Shown: positions 31,622 to 39,430 of the stretch, one piece after another | How positions within the stretch are numbered: position 1 is the stretch's first letter | Layout of the letters: the number at the start of each line of letters is the position of its first letter | From: an uncultured Microbacterium sp. | Lineage (GTDB): Bacteria > Actinomycetota > Actinomycetes > Actinomycetales > Microbacteriaceae | Length of the DNA: 64,000 nucleotides | Assembly: GCF_947489255.1 (NCBI RefSeq) | Contig: NZ_CANLCY010000005.1 | Coordinates: forward strand, 372,001 to 436,000 | Direction: 5' to 3' | Made by a program: the position numbers and the translations under genes | Notes under the pieces: model-generated | Database searches by the model: none | What the model saw: the letters and a program-made list of their open reading frames with translations, nothing else | What the model was told of the DNA's origin: nothing

Positions 31622-32563
31622 GTGGTGACCGATCATTCGGCGCTCTCGCGCCTCGACCTCAACCTCCTGGTGGCACTCGACGCGTTGCTCACCGAGCGCA
31701 GCGTCACGCGCGCCGCCGAGAGTCTGCACCTCAGCCAGCCCGCCCTCAGCGCCTCCCTCGCGCGCCTGCGCACGCACTTCAACGACCAGATCCTCGCGCG
31801 TCGCGGCAACACCTACGAGCTCACGCCGTTCGCCGTCCGCTTGACCGATCACACGAGCACCGCTCTCGAAGCGGCCCGGCGCGTGTTCGACAGCCAGGCG
31901 TCGTGGTCGCCCGCCGAGTCGACGCGGGAGTTCTCGATCTACGGCTCCGACTACGGTTTCGTCACCGTCGGCACGGTCGTCTCGCAGCTGGCGGCCGAGC
32001 AGGCGCCCGGCGTTCGGTTCCGCTACATGCTGCACAACCCCGGCATCGTCGAAGACGCCGCGAACCGCCTGCGCTCGGCCGACGCGATGGTCATCCCGCA
32101 CGGCCCCGTGTCGGAGCTGCCCTACCTCGACCTCTGGCAGGACGACTGGCTGGCGGTCGTGGCCGACGACAACGACGAGGTGGGCGAGTCGCTCATGATG
32201 CAGAACCTCGCCGACCTGCCGTGGGTGCTCACCTTCCAGTCGCGTTCGGCCTTCACCTCCGCCGCCCGCCAGATCCAGCAGCTCGGCGTCGAACCGCACA
32301 TCGAGGTGGTGCTGGAGAGCTTCCTCTCGGTGGGGCACTTCGTCAGCGGGACGCGGCGCGTGGGACTCGTGCAGTCCGCCCTCGCCCCCCACCTGCTGCG
32401 CATAGGCGGCATCCGCGTGGTGCCCCTGCCGTTCGCGGCGACGCCGATCGTCAGCGCCCTGTGGTGGCACCCCTCGCACAATCGCGATCCCGAGCACGAG
32501 TGGATGCGCGGCCTCTTCGCCGAGGCCGGTCGCGTGATCGCCGCGGGGCACGCCCCGCACTGA
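31622..32563 (+). CDS. LysR-family transcriptional regulator (NodD/NahR-like N-terminus)
   Basis: 313 aa from a GTG at 31622 with GAAGGA 7 bp before it; a GTG one codon later and an ATG at 31586 are alternatives. Residues 8-65 are the LysR winged HTH: LDLNLLVALDALLTERSVTRAAE, LSQPALSASLARLR and ARRGNTYELTP. The effector domain follows with REFSIYGSDYG. The NHR-type N-terminus (DLNLLVALD) is found in regulators that sense flavonoids or aromatic acids, which suits this island. It is divergent from the importer operon and probably controls it. The length is normal for the family. Confidence 0.85.
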   Translation: MVTDHSALSRLDLNLLVALDALLTERSVTRAAESLHLSQPALSASLARLRTHFNDQILARRGNTYELTPFAVRLTDHTSTALEAARRVFDSQASWSPAESTREFSIYGSDYGFVTVGTVVSQLAAEQAPGVRFRYMLHNPGIVEDAANRLRSADAMVIPHGPVSELPYLDLWQDDWLAVVADDNDEVGESLMMQNLADLPWVLTFQSRSAFTSAARQIQQLGVEPHIEVVLESFLSVGHFVSGTRRVGLVQSALAPHLLRIGGIRVVPLPFAATPIVSALWWHPSHNRDPEHEWMRGLFAEAGRVIAAGHAPH

Positions 32564-32662
32564 GACGGGCGGATGCCGCCCGCATCACGGATCGTGATGG
32601 ACGGCATCCACGGCGGTCGGGGTGCGGTCGTTGTGCGCGCGCCCGGCCGGTCCCTAGCCTGA

Positions 32663-32684
32663 AATCAGAATCAACGTTCTGATT
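32663..32684. promoter_or_regulatory. Perfect 8-bp inverted repeat AATCAGAA-N6-TTCTGATT, candidate TetR operator
   Basis: It lies 52 bp upstream of the flavin monooxygenase gene, the first gene of the operon that ends with a TetR regulator. Size and symmetry suit a TetR dimer and imply autoregulation of the three-gene operon. Confidence 0.6.
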
Positions 32685-32736
32685 CGGTCGGCGCGCACCC
32701 CCGCGGGCCCGGCCGTCCGCTCGAGGAGGAGCACCC

Positions 32737-33900
32737 ATGTCGACCCCGTTGAGAATCCTGATCGTCGGCGCCGGCATCGGCGGCCTCACCACGGCATCCG
32801 CCCTCGCCCGGATCGGTGCGCACGTCGACGTCATCGACGACAAGCCCGAGATCAGCGTCGCCGGCGTCGGATTCGGCCTCCGCATCAACGGCCTGCGCGC
32901 GGTGCGCGAGATCGGACTGCTCGACGACGTCCTCGAGATCGGCCATCCCGCTCCGGGCATCGACAACTACGACGCCGACGGCACCCTGCTGAGCACCATG
33001 AGCTACGGCACCCGCGACGAGGGCCTGCCGGGGTGCGTGACGATGTCGCGCATGGCGTTCCTCGAGATGGCCGCGCGCCACGCCCTCGCCAACGGCGCCA
33101 CGTTCCACATGAGCACGACCGTCGCCGGCATCGCCCAGGATGCCGACAGGGCGACCGTGACCTTCAACACCGGCGACAGTGCCGACTACGACCTCGTGCT
33201 CGGCTTCGACGGGCTGAACTCCCAGATCCGCCGCGAGTACTTCGGTGAGAAGTACGCTCCGCGCCCCGTGGGCGGAGTCGCCTGGCGCGCGGGGCTGCCC
33301 AACCGCCGCAAGATCATGCAGCCGATCATCTGCCAGGGCTACGGCGGCAAGATCATGCTCACGCCCCTGTCGGAAGACACCATGTACATGGTGCTCACCG
33401 TGGCCGAAGAGGGGCGCCCGCGCTACGACGCGAGCAAGATGGCCGAGATCATGCACGACCGTGCCGCCTCTCTCACGCGCGGCTCGTCCTTCCTCGCCGA
33501 CGCCCTCGACGACGTCCGTCACGCCGAGAACGTCGCCTACACCCCGTACTCGACGGTGTGGGTGCCCTACCCGTGGTTCCGCGGACGCATCATGATCCTG
33601 GGCGACGCCGCCCACACGATGACGCCCTACCTCGGATCGGGAGCGGCGATGAGCATCGAAGACGGCGTCGTTCTCGCCCAGGAGCTCGCGAAGGACCAGT
33701 CGCTGCTCGACGCCCAGCTCGAGTTCATGAAGCGCCGCCTGCCCCGGGTGCGCGCGGTGCACGAGCGTTCGATCGAGTCGATGCTCGAGGAGTTCGACTC
33801 GGTCACCGACGAGACCTACCGCGCGCGCATCGACCACCTCCGGCACGACGAGCCGATCGCGAACGAGTACGCGAACCGCCTCCTGCGGATGCCCTACTGA
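32737..33900 (+). CDS. FAD-dependent monooxygenase (class A hydroxylase)
   Basis: 387 aa. FAD fingerprint GAGIGG (residues 11-16), the second motif LVLGFDGLNSQIRR (with FDG in place of ADG) and the GD motif IMILGDAAHTMTPY are present. An EEF-rich C-terminal helix follows. The protein is a flavin hydroxylase acting on a phenolic compound, related in layout to the 6241-7374 enzyme but not a close copy. GAGGAGGAGC lies just before the ATG. It heads an operon with the GH39-like gene (17-bp gap) and the TetR gene. A role in hydroxylating an aglycone such as a flavonoid or anthraquinone ring is inferred. Confidence 0.85.
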   Translation: MSTPLRILIVGAGIGGLTTASALARIGAHVDVIDDKPEISVAGVGFGLRINGLRAVREIGLLDDVLEIGHPAPGIDNYDADGTLLSTMSYGTRDEGLPGCVTMSRMAFLEMAARHALANGATFHMSTTVAGIAQDADRATVTFNTGDSADYDLVLGFDGLNSQIRREYFGEKYAPRPVGGVAWRAGLPNRRKIMQPIICQGYGGKIMLTPLSEDTMYMVLTVAEEGRPRYDASKMAEIMHDRAASLTRGSSFLADALDDVRHAENVAYTPYSTVWVPYPWFRGRIMILGDAAHTMTPYLGSGAAMSIEDGVVLAQELAKDQSLLDAQLEFMKRRLPRVRAVHERSIESMLEEFDSVTDETYRARIDHLRHDEPIANEYANRLLRMPY

Positions 33901-33917
33901 GACCCGAGGAGACACCC

Positions 33918-35354
33918 GTGTCGCACACCCCCACCCGCACCCTCGTCGTGGACGCCGCCCGCGAGAGCGCCTTCCGCGCGCTGAACGGCGTCGGCGGCGT
34001 CCCCGGCCCCGTCGGGGACTATCCCGACTTCCCCGACATGACCCCGCTGTGGCGCGAGGCGGGGGTGACCCTCGTGCGCTCCTTCGACTGGGTCTCGCGC
34101 CTCGACACGCGTGACAATCCCACGAGCCTGTTCCCCGACTGGAGCGCCGACCCCGACGACCCGGCCAGCTACAACTTCGCCGCGACCGACGCGTGGGTCG
34201 ACGCGGTCCACTCCATCGGCGCCGAGGTGCTGTTCACCGTGGCCAGCTCGATCCCGAAGAACAAGCTGCCCGCCGACGACGTCGAGGTGTACGGCCGGGT
34301 GGTCGAGCACATCGTCCGGCACTACTCCCAGGGGTGGGCGGGCGGGCCGGCGACGCCCGTGCGCCGCTACGAGTTCGGCGATCAGCCCGACTTCGGGCCG
34401 CTGCACTTCGCCGGGCGACCGGAGGAGTTCTACGCGATGTACCGCGCCTTCTGCGAGGCGGTGCATCGCGTCGACGCGACCCTCACCGTCGGGGGGCCCT
34501 CGGTGGCCTTCTCGCTCGAGGCCGACTCGCCCTACCGCGAGGGCTTCCTGCGGTTCGTGCGCGAGAACGACCTGCCGCTGCACTTCTTCTCGTTCCTGTG
34601 GTTCACCGACGGCAGCCGCGATCCGATGGACTACCGCTACGTCGCGCGCGAGCTGCGCGCGGTGCTCGATGGTCACGGGTTCACCGACACCGATCTGACG
34701 CTCAGCTACTGGAACTATCTCGCGGTGCCCAGCAGCACCGCACCGGCGCTCGAGAAGGGCGCGTTCATGGCGGCCACGGCGATCGCCCTGCAGGACACGG
34801 TCATCGACCACGCGTTCTTCTTCCGCGCCGACACCGGTCGCGATCCGCACTACGGGTTCGTCGACCCGGGCGGGGTCGGCGACGTCGACGGGCGGCCTGA
34901 CGAGCGCTCGCGCGCCCTCGTCCTCGCGGGTCGGGCGCTGACCGGGCGGCGACTGGAGGCCACCGGGGGCGACGAGTCGGGGCTGGCGGTCGCCGCCGGG
35001 CGCGACGGCGGCACCGTCCGCGTCCTCGTGACGAACTACGTCGCCCCCGACAGCGCCCTCGCCCCGCGCGCGGAGGACCGTTTCACGTTCCGCATCCCCA
35101 TCGGCGAGCAGCGCATCGAACTGGGGCTCACCCTCCCGCCACAGCGCCCCGACCTGGCATCCGCGGGGGTGGAACGGGTGCGCCTCGACCTGCGCAACCT
35201 CCCCTGGGCGGATGCCACCGTGCACGCCACCGTCACGTCGTTGTCGGGCGCGGTCGAGGGGCCCTCGCCCGTCGCAGTGTCGGCGGAGGGGAGCCTGCAG
35301 ATGGATCTCGCCCTGGAGCCGCAGTCGGTGTTCCTCGTGGAGCTGACGGCCTGA
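33918..35354 (+). CDS. GH39-like glycosidase-fold protein lacking the two catalytic glutamates
   Basis: 478 aa from a GTG with GAGGAG upstream. The barrel resembles glycoside hydrolase family 39 (beta-xylosidase/iduronidase): VRRYEFGDQPDFG aligns with the WNEP acid/base motif but has Gln156 where Glu is needed. EEFYAMYRAFCEAVHRVD and LTVGGPSVA match closely. The nucleophile motif TEWN appears as LSYWNYL with Tyr264. A C-terminal beta domain (from about 370) follows. Both catalytic residues are therefore missing, so normal retaining hydrolysis is unlikely. It may bind glycosides or use other chemistry. It lies between a flavin monooxygenase and TetR in one operon. No signal peptide is seen, so it is cytosolic. 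Confidence 0.7.
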   Translation: MSHTPTRTLVVDAARESAFRALNGVGGVPGPVGDYPDFPDMTPLWREAGVTLVRSFDWVSRLDTRDNPTSLFPDWSADPDDPASYNFAATDAWVDAVHSIGAEVLFTVASSIPKNKLPADDVEVYGRVVEHIVRHYSQGWAGGPATPVRRYEFGDQPDFGPLHFAGRPEEFYAMYRAFCEAVHRVDATLTVGGPSVAFSLEADSPYREGFLRFVRENDLPLHFFSFLWFTDGSRDPMDYRYVARELRAVLDGHGFTDTDLTLSYWNYLAVPSSTAPALEKGAFMAATAIALQDTVIDHAFFFRADTGRDPHYGFVDPGGVGDVDGRPDERSRALVLAGRALTGRRLEATGGDESGLAVAAGRDGGTVRVLVTNYVAPDSALAPRAEDRFTFRIPIGEQRIELGLTLPPQRPDLASAGVERVRLDLRNLPWADATVHATVTSLSGAVEGPSPVAVSAEGSLQMDLALEPQSVFLVELTA

Positions 35355-35374
35355 GCCCGGAACCGGGGAGAGCG

Positions 35375-36025
35375 ATGGCCACGAGAGAGGGAGCGGGCGG
35401 GGTGTCCGAGCCCAAGCAGCAGCGCAGTCGCGACTCGTTCGCGAAGGTGCGGGCCGCCGTCCTCGCGCTGCTGCACGAGCGAGGCACCGGCCAGTTCTCG
35501 CTCGCCGAGGTCAGTGGGCGCGCCGAGGTGTCGATCGGCTCGATCTACGGTCGGGTCTCGGGCAAGGCCGAACTGCTGCGCGTGATCCAGGCGCAGGAGT
35601 TCGACCGCCTCGACGTCGAGACCGCCGAACGCGTCGCGGCCGCCGGCATCGGCGCGGCGGACTTCGAGACGGCGACGGCCGAGATCGTCGCGGTCTACGC
35701 CGGCATCCTGCGCGAGAACCGCGACCTGCTCTCCCCCTTCTTCGTGATGGGGGTGGACGACGCCGAGATCCTCGCGCGCGGTCGACGCTCCGGCGACGCC
35801 GGGCAGGCCGTGTTCGTCCGTGCCCTCCTGACCGCGGCCTCCGCGCACGGCGTCACGCTGACGGACGACGACGCCGTCTGGGCGTTCGAGGTCTTCTACA
35901 GCCTGTGCGTGCGGTATCTCGGCCTCGGTGTGACGGCGACCGCGACGCCGCACGACGCCTACCGCTGGTCGGAGCTGCTCGAGCGGCTGACGCGCACGGT
36001 GTTCGTGACGCTGGCGGTCGGCTGA
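35375..36025 (+). CDS. TetR-family transcriptional regulator
   Basis: 216 aa. The N-terminal HTH covers residues 20-65 (RSRDSFAKVRAAVLALLHERG, FSLAEVSGRAEVSIGSIYGRVSGKAELL), the TetR form with GSIYxRVxxKxxLL. The ligand domain is all helical. GGGGAGAG precedes the ATG. It is the third gene of the operon starting at 32737 and probably represses it through the dyad at 32663. The ligand would be an aromatic substrate of the monooxygenase, by inference. Confidence 0.85.
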   Translation: MATREGAGGVSEPKQQRSRDSFAKVRAAVLALLHERGTGQFSLAEVSGRAEVSIGSIYGRVSGKAELLRVIQAQEFDRLDVETAERVAAAGIGAADFETATAEIVAVYAGILRENRDLLSPFFVMGVDDAEILARGRRSGDAGQAVFVRALLTAASAHGVTLTDDDAVWAFEVFYSLCVRYLGLGVTATATPHDAYRWSELLERLTRTVFVTLAVG

Positions 36026-36046
36026 CGCTCGACCGCCCGACGGGCC

Positions 36047-36087
36047 GGGGGCGTCCGCATCCGGTCGCCCCGGATGGAAACGCCCCC
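36047..36087. terminator. Bidirectional hairpin between TetR and the fused CarC-CarB gene
   Basis: GGGGGCGT (36047-36054) pairs with ACGCCCCC (36080-36087), and the inner ATCCGG with CCGGAT (36059-36064, 36070-36075). It sits between convergent genes and probably ends both transcripts. Confidence 0.65.
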
Positions 36088-36106
36088 GATCCTCTCGAGC
36101 GGAGGG

Positions 36107-37582
36107 TCAGCCCACGGGCACCGCCCGCATCGCCGACCGGATGAGGTCGTGCTGGCGCCGCACGAGCAGCAGCGGGTCGACCTCGCCGAGCTCGGCGAAC
36201 GCGTGGCCCTCCCACTCGCTCGACCAGGAGCCGCGGTACCCGCCCTCGACGAACACGCGCACGAGCTCGGGGTAGTCGATCGCGGGCTCCTGACCGGCGT
36301 CGTCGATGTCGTAGAACTTCGCGTGCACGTGCAGGATCTGCGGCATGATGTCGGCCCACTCCCAGGGGTCGACGTGCCCGTGCATGTTGAAAGCCAGGTG
36401 CGCGAAGGCGCCCAGCCGGCCAGGGTCGAAGTCCCGCCCGCGGAGGTACGCGATGAACTCCTGCTGGCGCGCCTGCATCGTGGCATCCGTCGCCCAGATG
36501 CTCTGCAGCGTCTGGACCGCTTCGTCGTCGAGGCCCGCGCGGCGCACGGCCCGCAGCAGGGTCGGCGACATCGCGTGCATGGTCGAGGAGAAGTCGGCGA
36601 CGAAGCCGAGCAGGGGCGAGTCGAGCTCGGCGTAGGTCTCGCGCACGCGCAGGATCGGTTCGGCGTTCGGGCCCATGGGCGCGTGGATCTCGTACGCGAG
36701 TTTCAGCTCGAGGTCTTCGGCGATCGGCAGCAGGCGGCGCAGCAGCTCGGGCTTGGCGCTCTGGATGCGCACGAGCGGGAAGCCGAGCTTCTTCGCCCCC
36801 TCGAACATGAGCTTCGAGAACGCGAACTCCTCGTCGGGCGTCATGTCGCGATCGCGTCGGCGTCCCATGTCGAGGTTCGCCCCGAACGAGCTCCCCACGA
36901 ACCCGTGCCGGTCGAATGCCGCGCGCCACGTGCGCACGAAGCCGTCGCCGACGACGGGGTAGGTCGGGACCATCTGGGATGCCACGATCTCGATGCCCGG
37001 GCCGATGCCGAGCTCCGCGACGCGGTCGAGCAGGCCGTCGACGTCGAAGTACCCCGCGCGGAACTCGGCGCTGGCCGAGTACAGCGTCAGGCCGAGCTGG
37101 AAGGGGTCGTCCTCGGCCGCCGGCGGCGGGGGCGTGACGTCCGACACCAGGGCCGGGATGCCGGCATCCGCGTCGACGACCGTGAGCGTGCGGACGTCGT
37201 GCACGACGTTGGGCACGTACATGCCGGGCCCGCCGTCCTGCCCGGGCGCGATCTGCATGTAGGGCAGACGCAGTTCGCCGTGCAGCACGACGTCGTGGGT
37301 CTCGCCCCGGGCGACGGGGACGTCACGGCGGGCGATGAGCAGCGGGTGCTCCTGCAGGAACCACAGGCGCTCGCTCTGCGCGGGCAGCTCGTCGAGGGCG
37401 TATGAGGCGTCGCCGAACTCCACGCGGAGGTCAGCGGCGTCGACCTGCTCCCCGTCGACGGTGAGGGCGAGGGTCGTGACCGACGACAGCCAGAGGCTGC
37501 GGTACCAGGGGATCGTGAGGCGCAGCGCGAGCCCGTCGGGGTGCGCGCGCAGGCTGTCGTCGTGGATGAGTCCGTTGGGCAT
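36107..37582 (-). CDS. Fused CarC-CarB C-deglycosidase (single-chain), protein A
   Basis: 491 aa. Residues 1-145 are a CarC-type domain (IPWYRSLWLSSVTTL at 24-38; LPYMQIAPGQDGGPGMYV), residues 150-160 a Pro-rich linker (PPPPAAEDDP), and 162-491 a CarB-type barrel. Ligands are Glu299 (LAYEIHAP), Asp330 (FVADFSSTMH), His420 (LHVHAKFYDI) and Glu456 (SSEWEGH). NLDMGRRRDRDMTPDEE matches the separate CarB at 22996. GAGGAG precedes the ATG. The fusion keeps CarC in front of CarB, whereas the separate carC at 21758 follows carB. It is 10 bp downstream of another fused gene. Single-chain forms of this normally two-subunit lyase are noteworthy; the activity is inferred. Confidence 0.85.
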   Translation of the reverse strand: MPNGLIHDDSLRAHPDGLALRLTIPWYRSLWLSSVTTLALTVDGEQVDAADLRVEFGDASYALDELPAQSERLWFLQEHPLLIARRDVPVARGETHDVVLHGELRLPYMQIAPGQDGGPGMYVPNVVHDVRTLTVVDADAGIPALVSDVTPPPPAAEDDPFQLGLTLYSASAEFRAGYFDVDGLLDRVAELGIGPGIEIVASQMVPTYPVVGDGFVRTWRAAFDRHGFVGSSFGANLDMGRRRDRDMTPDEEFAFSKLMFEGAKKLGFPLVRIQSAKPELLRRLLPIAEDLELKLAYEIHAPMGPNAEPILRVRETYAELDSPLLGFVADFSSTMHAMSPTLLRAVRRAGLDDEAVQTLQSIWATDATMQARQQEFIAYLRGRDFDPGRLGAFAHLAFNMHGHVDPWEWADIMPQILHVHAKFYDIDDAGQEPAIDYPELVRVFVEGGYRGSWSSEWEGHAFAELGEVDPLLLVRRQHDLIRSAMRAVPVG

Positions 37583-37592
37583 GGTGATCTCC

Positions 37593-38903
37593 TCAGAGCC
37601 CGTCGGCGATCCGGCGGATGAGCGTGTGCTGGCGGCGCACCTGCTCGATCGAGCGCCACGGTTCGCGCTCGCCCTCGTACTCGCTCGAGAGGTACCCGGT
37701 GTAGCCGGCGTCCTTGAGCGCCCGGAGGACCGGCTCCCACGGGATCTGCTTGTCGTCGAGGTTCTCGTCGATGTCGTGGAACTTCGCCTGGATGAAGACC
37801 ACGTTCTCGATCACGTCGAACACGTCGTTCGGGTCGACGTGGATGCCGTCGAGGAACGCCGGACGCTGACCCGGCAGCTCGCCCGGCTTCAGCGGGATGG
37901 GGCGGTCCTGGAAGATGCCGGTGTCGAGCAGCAGCCCGAAGTGCTTCGTGCCGGTGCGGCGGATCAGCGCGATGTAGTCGTCGACGACCTCGTGCTTGAT
38001 CGGGGTCGGCGAGTGGATCTCGGGGCAGATGATGACGTCGAGCTCCTCGGCGAGCGGCAGGGACGCCTCGACGACCTCGGTCCAGATCGGGTGCGGGATG
38101 AGGTCGCTCGAGACGACGCCGATCTTGGGCCGCACGAAGCGGAAGCCGAGCCGCTTCGCGAGACGCAGGTCGCGCTGCAGAGCCGCAGCCCCCTCGTCGA
38201 CGGTCATGTCGCGGCCGTTCGGGCCGCTCGAGTGCAGGCGCGTGTCGATCCACGAGCCGTAGTTCGTCGGCTCGAGGCCGTACCTCGACAGCAGCGCGAA
38301 CCACTGCTCGACCCACTCGTCGGAGGGGTTCGGGTAGTTCGGGATGTGCGCCTCGCCGAGGATCTCGATCCCCGTCGCGCCGAGGTCGGCGATCGAGGCC
38401 ATCGCGGTCTCGAGGTCCATGACGGTGCCGAAGTCGGTCATGTAGCTGTAGAGCGAGACGCCGTAGCGGAAGGGGGCACCGGATGCCTCGGGGGCGAGCG
38501 TGACGTGCTTGGTGACCCGGTAGGTGCTCGGCTGGTGCTCCTGGGGAATGTACGACATCCGCAGACGCAGCTCGATCGACAGCTCGTGCACGCCGTCGGG
38601 GAGACCCCCGGGCAGCGGGACCGTGACGATCGCGGCGTCCTCGAGGGGCCAGCGCACGCCGTCGCCGTCCCACAGCTCGGCGAGCGTGTACTGCGTGCCC
38701 TGGAGCGTCCACAGCGGCACGTCGGGGGCGACGTCGACGAGCCCGGGGATGCTGACCCCGATCCCGTCGATGAGCGAGGCCGCCATGCCGCGGTACGACG
38801 GCATCCGGACGCGGAATTGGAAGCCGGTTATCTCGCCGCTGTCTCCGCCCTCGCGGACGTTGCGGAAGCCGACGGACTGGATGAGGTCTCTTTCGAGAAG
38901 CAT
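37593..38903 (-). CDS. Fused CarC-CarB-like protein B with His-to-Gln change at a metal-ligand position
   Basis: 436 aa. Residues 1-140 are a diverged CarC domain (RMPSYRGMAASLIDG at 33-47; LRMSYIPQEHQPSTY). The barrel starts near 145 with RYGVSLYSYMTDFG. Ligand positions are Glu295 (IICPEIHSP), Asp327 (GLLLDTGIF), Gln372 (VFIQAKFHDI, where the paralogs have His) and Glu408 (SSEYEGE). The linker is shorter than in protein A. It is the first gene of a two-gene operon with a perfect 9-bp-arm dyad 41 bp upstream. The changed ligand may alter metal choice or reaction. The CarC part lacks the usual LPWYRS tryptophan, so a different substrate is likely. Confidence 0.8.
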   Translation of the reverse strand: MLLERDLIQSVGFRNVREGGDSGEITGFQFRVRMPSYRGMAASLIDGIGVSIPGLVDVAPDVPLWTLQGTQYTLAELWDGDGVRWPLEDAAIVTVPLPGGLPDGVHELSIELRLRMSYIPQEHQPSTYRVTKHVTLAPEASGAPFRYGVSLYSYMTDFGTVMDLETAMASIADLGATGIEILGEAHIPNYPNPSDEWVEQWFALLSRYGLEPTNYGSWIDTRLHSSGPNGRDMTVDEGAAALQRDLRLAKRLGFRFVRPKIGVVSSDLIPHPIWTEVVEASLPLAEELDVIICPEIHSPTPIKHEVVDDYIALIRRTGTKHFGLLLDTGIFQDRPIPLKPGELPGQRPAFLDGIHVDPNDVFDVIENVVFIQAKFHDIDENLDDKQIPWEPVLRALKDAGYTGYLSSEYEGEREPWRSIEQVRRQHTLIRRIADGL

Positions 38904-38943
38904 CGTCGCTCACTCTCTCTGGGGTTCGCTTCGACGCTACCCC

Positions 38944-38966
38944 CTTATGCCTTATTTCGACATAAG
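38944..38966. promoter_or_regulatory. Operator-like dyad, site 5 (CTTATG-N11-CATAAG)
   Basis: Perfect inverted repeat; with the flanking CCC/GGG the arms reach 9 bp (38941-38969). It lies 41 bp upstream of the fused CarC-CarB operon. Spacer CCTTATTTCGA resembles that of site 3. It is the best-conserved of the five sites. Confidence 0.7.
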
Positions 38967-38992
38967 GGGTTCTGATGCGCGGTATCCACGCG

Positions 38993-39054
38993 CGTGAGTC
39001 GCCAAATTCTGTCGCTTTCACAGAGCCCGAAGCGACAATTGCTGGCGACTCACG
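38993..39054. repeat. Inverted repeat, element family A, second copy
   Basis: CGTGAGTCGCCA (38993-39004) pairs with TGGCGACTCACG (39043-39054); inside, TGTCGCTT (39010) pairs with AAGCGACA (39030-39037). The right arm contains the TGA stop of pcaC, as the 15339 element contains the stop of its neighbour. Confidence 0.85.
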
Positions 39055-39430
39055 CTCCCTCGGCGAACACCTCTGAGGCGATGCGGAACGCCGTGTTCGC
39101 GGCCGGCACGCCGGAGTAGATCGCGGACTGCAGGATCACCTCGCGGATCTCGTCGATGGTCAGGCCGTTGCGGATCGCCGCGCGCAGGTGCATCGCCAGC
39201 TCCTCGTGATGGCCGTGCGCGATGAGCGACGACAGCACGGCGATCGAGCGCGACCGGCGGTCCAGCCCCGGGCGCGACCACACGTCCCCCCAGGCCACGC
39301 GCGTGATGAAGTCCTGCCAGTCGGCGGTGAGGTCGGTGGCCGCCGCCGTCGCCCGGTCGACGTGGGCGTCGGACAGGACGGCGCGGCGCACGGCCATCCC
39401 CTGGTCGTGGCGTTCCTGGTCGGTGGCCAT
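39050..39430 (-). CDS. pcaC: 4-carboxymuconolactone decarboxylase
   Basis: 126 aa, the normal size for a stand-alone PcaC of the AhpD-like fold. Conserved parts are WQDFITRVAWGDVWSRPGLD, RRSRSIAVLSSLIAHGHHEELAMHLRAA and the final helix with SGVPAANTAF. It converts 4-carboxymuconolactone to beta-ketoadipate enol-lactone in the protocatechuate branch. In many actinobacteria PcaC is fused with PcaD (PcaL); here the two are separate, joined by a TGATG overlap. It is the last gene of pcaHGBDC. Confidence 0.92.
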   Translation of the reverse strand: MATDQERHDQGMAVRRAVLSDAHVDRATAAATDLTADWQDFITRVAWGDVWSRPGLDRRSRSIAVLSSLIAHGHHEELAMHLRAAIRNGLTIDEIREVILQSAIYSGVPAANTAFRIASEVFAEGA

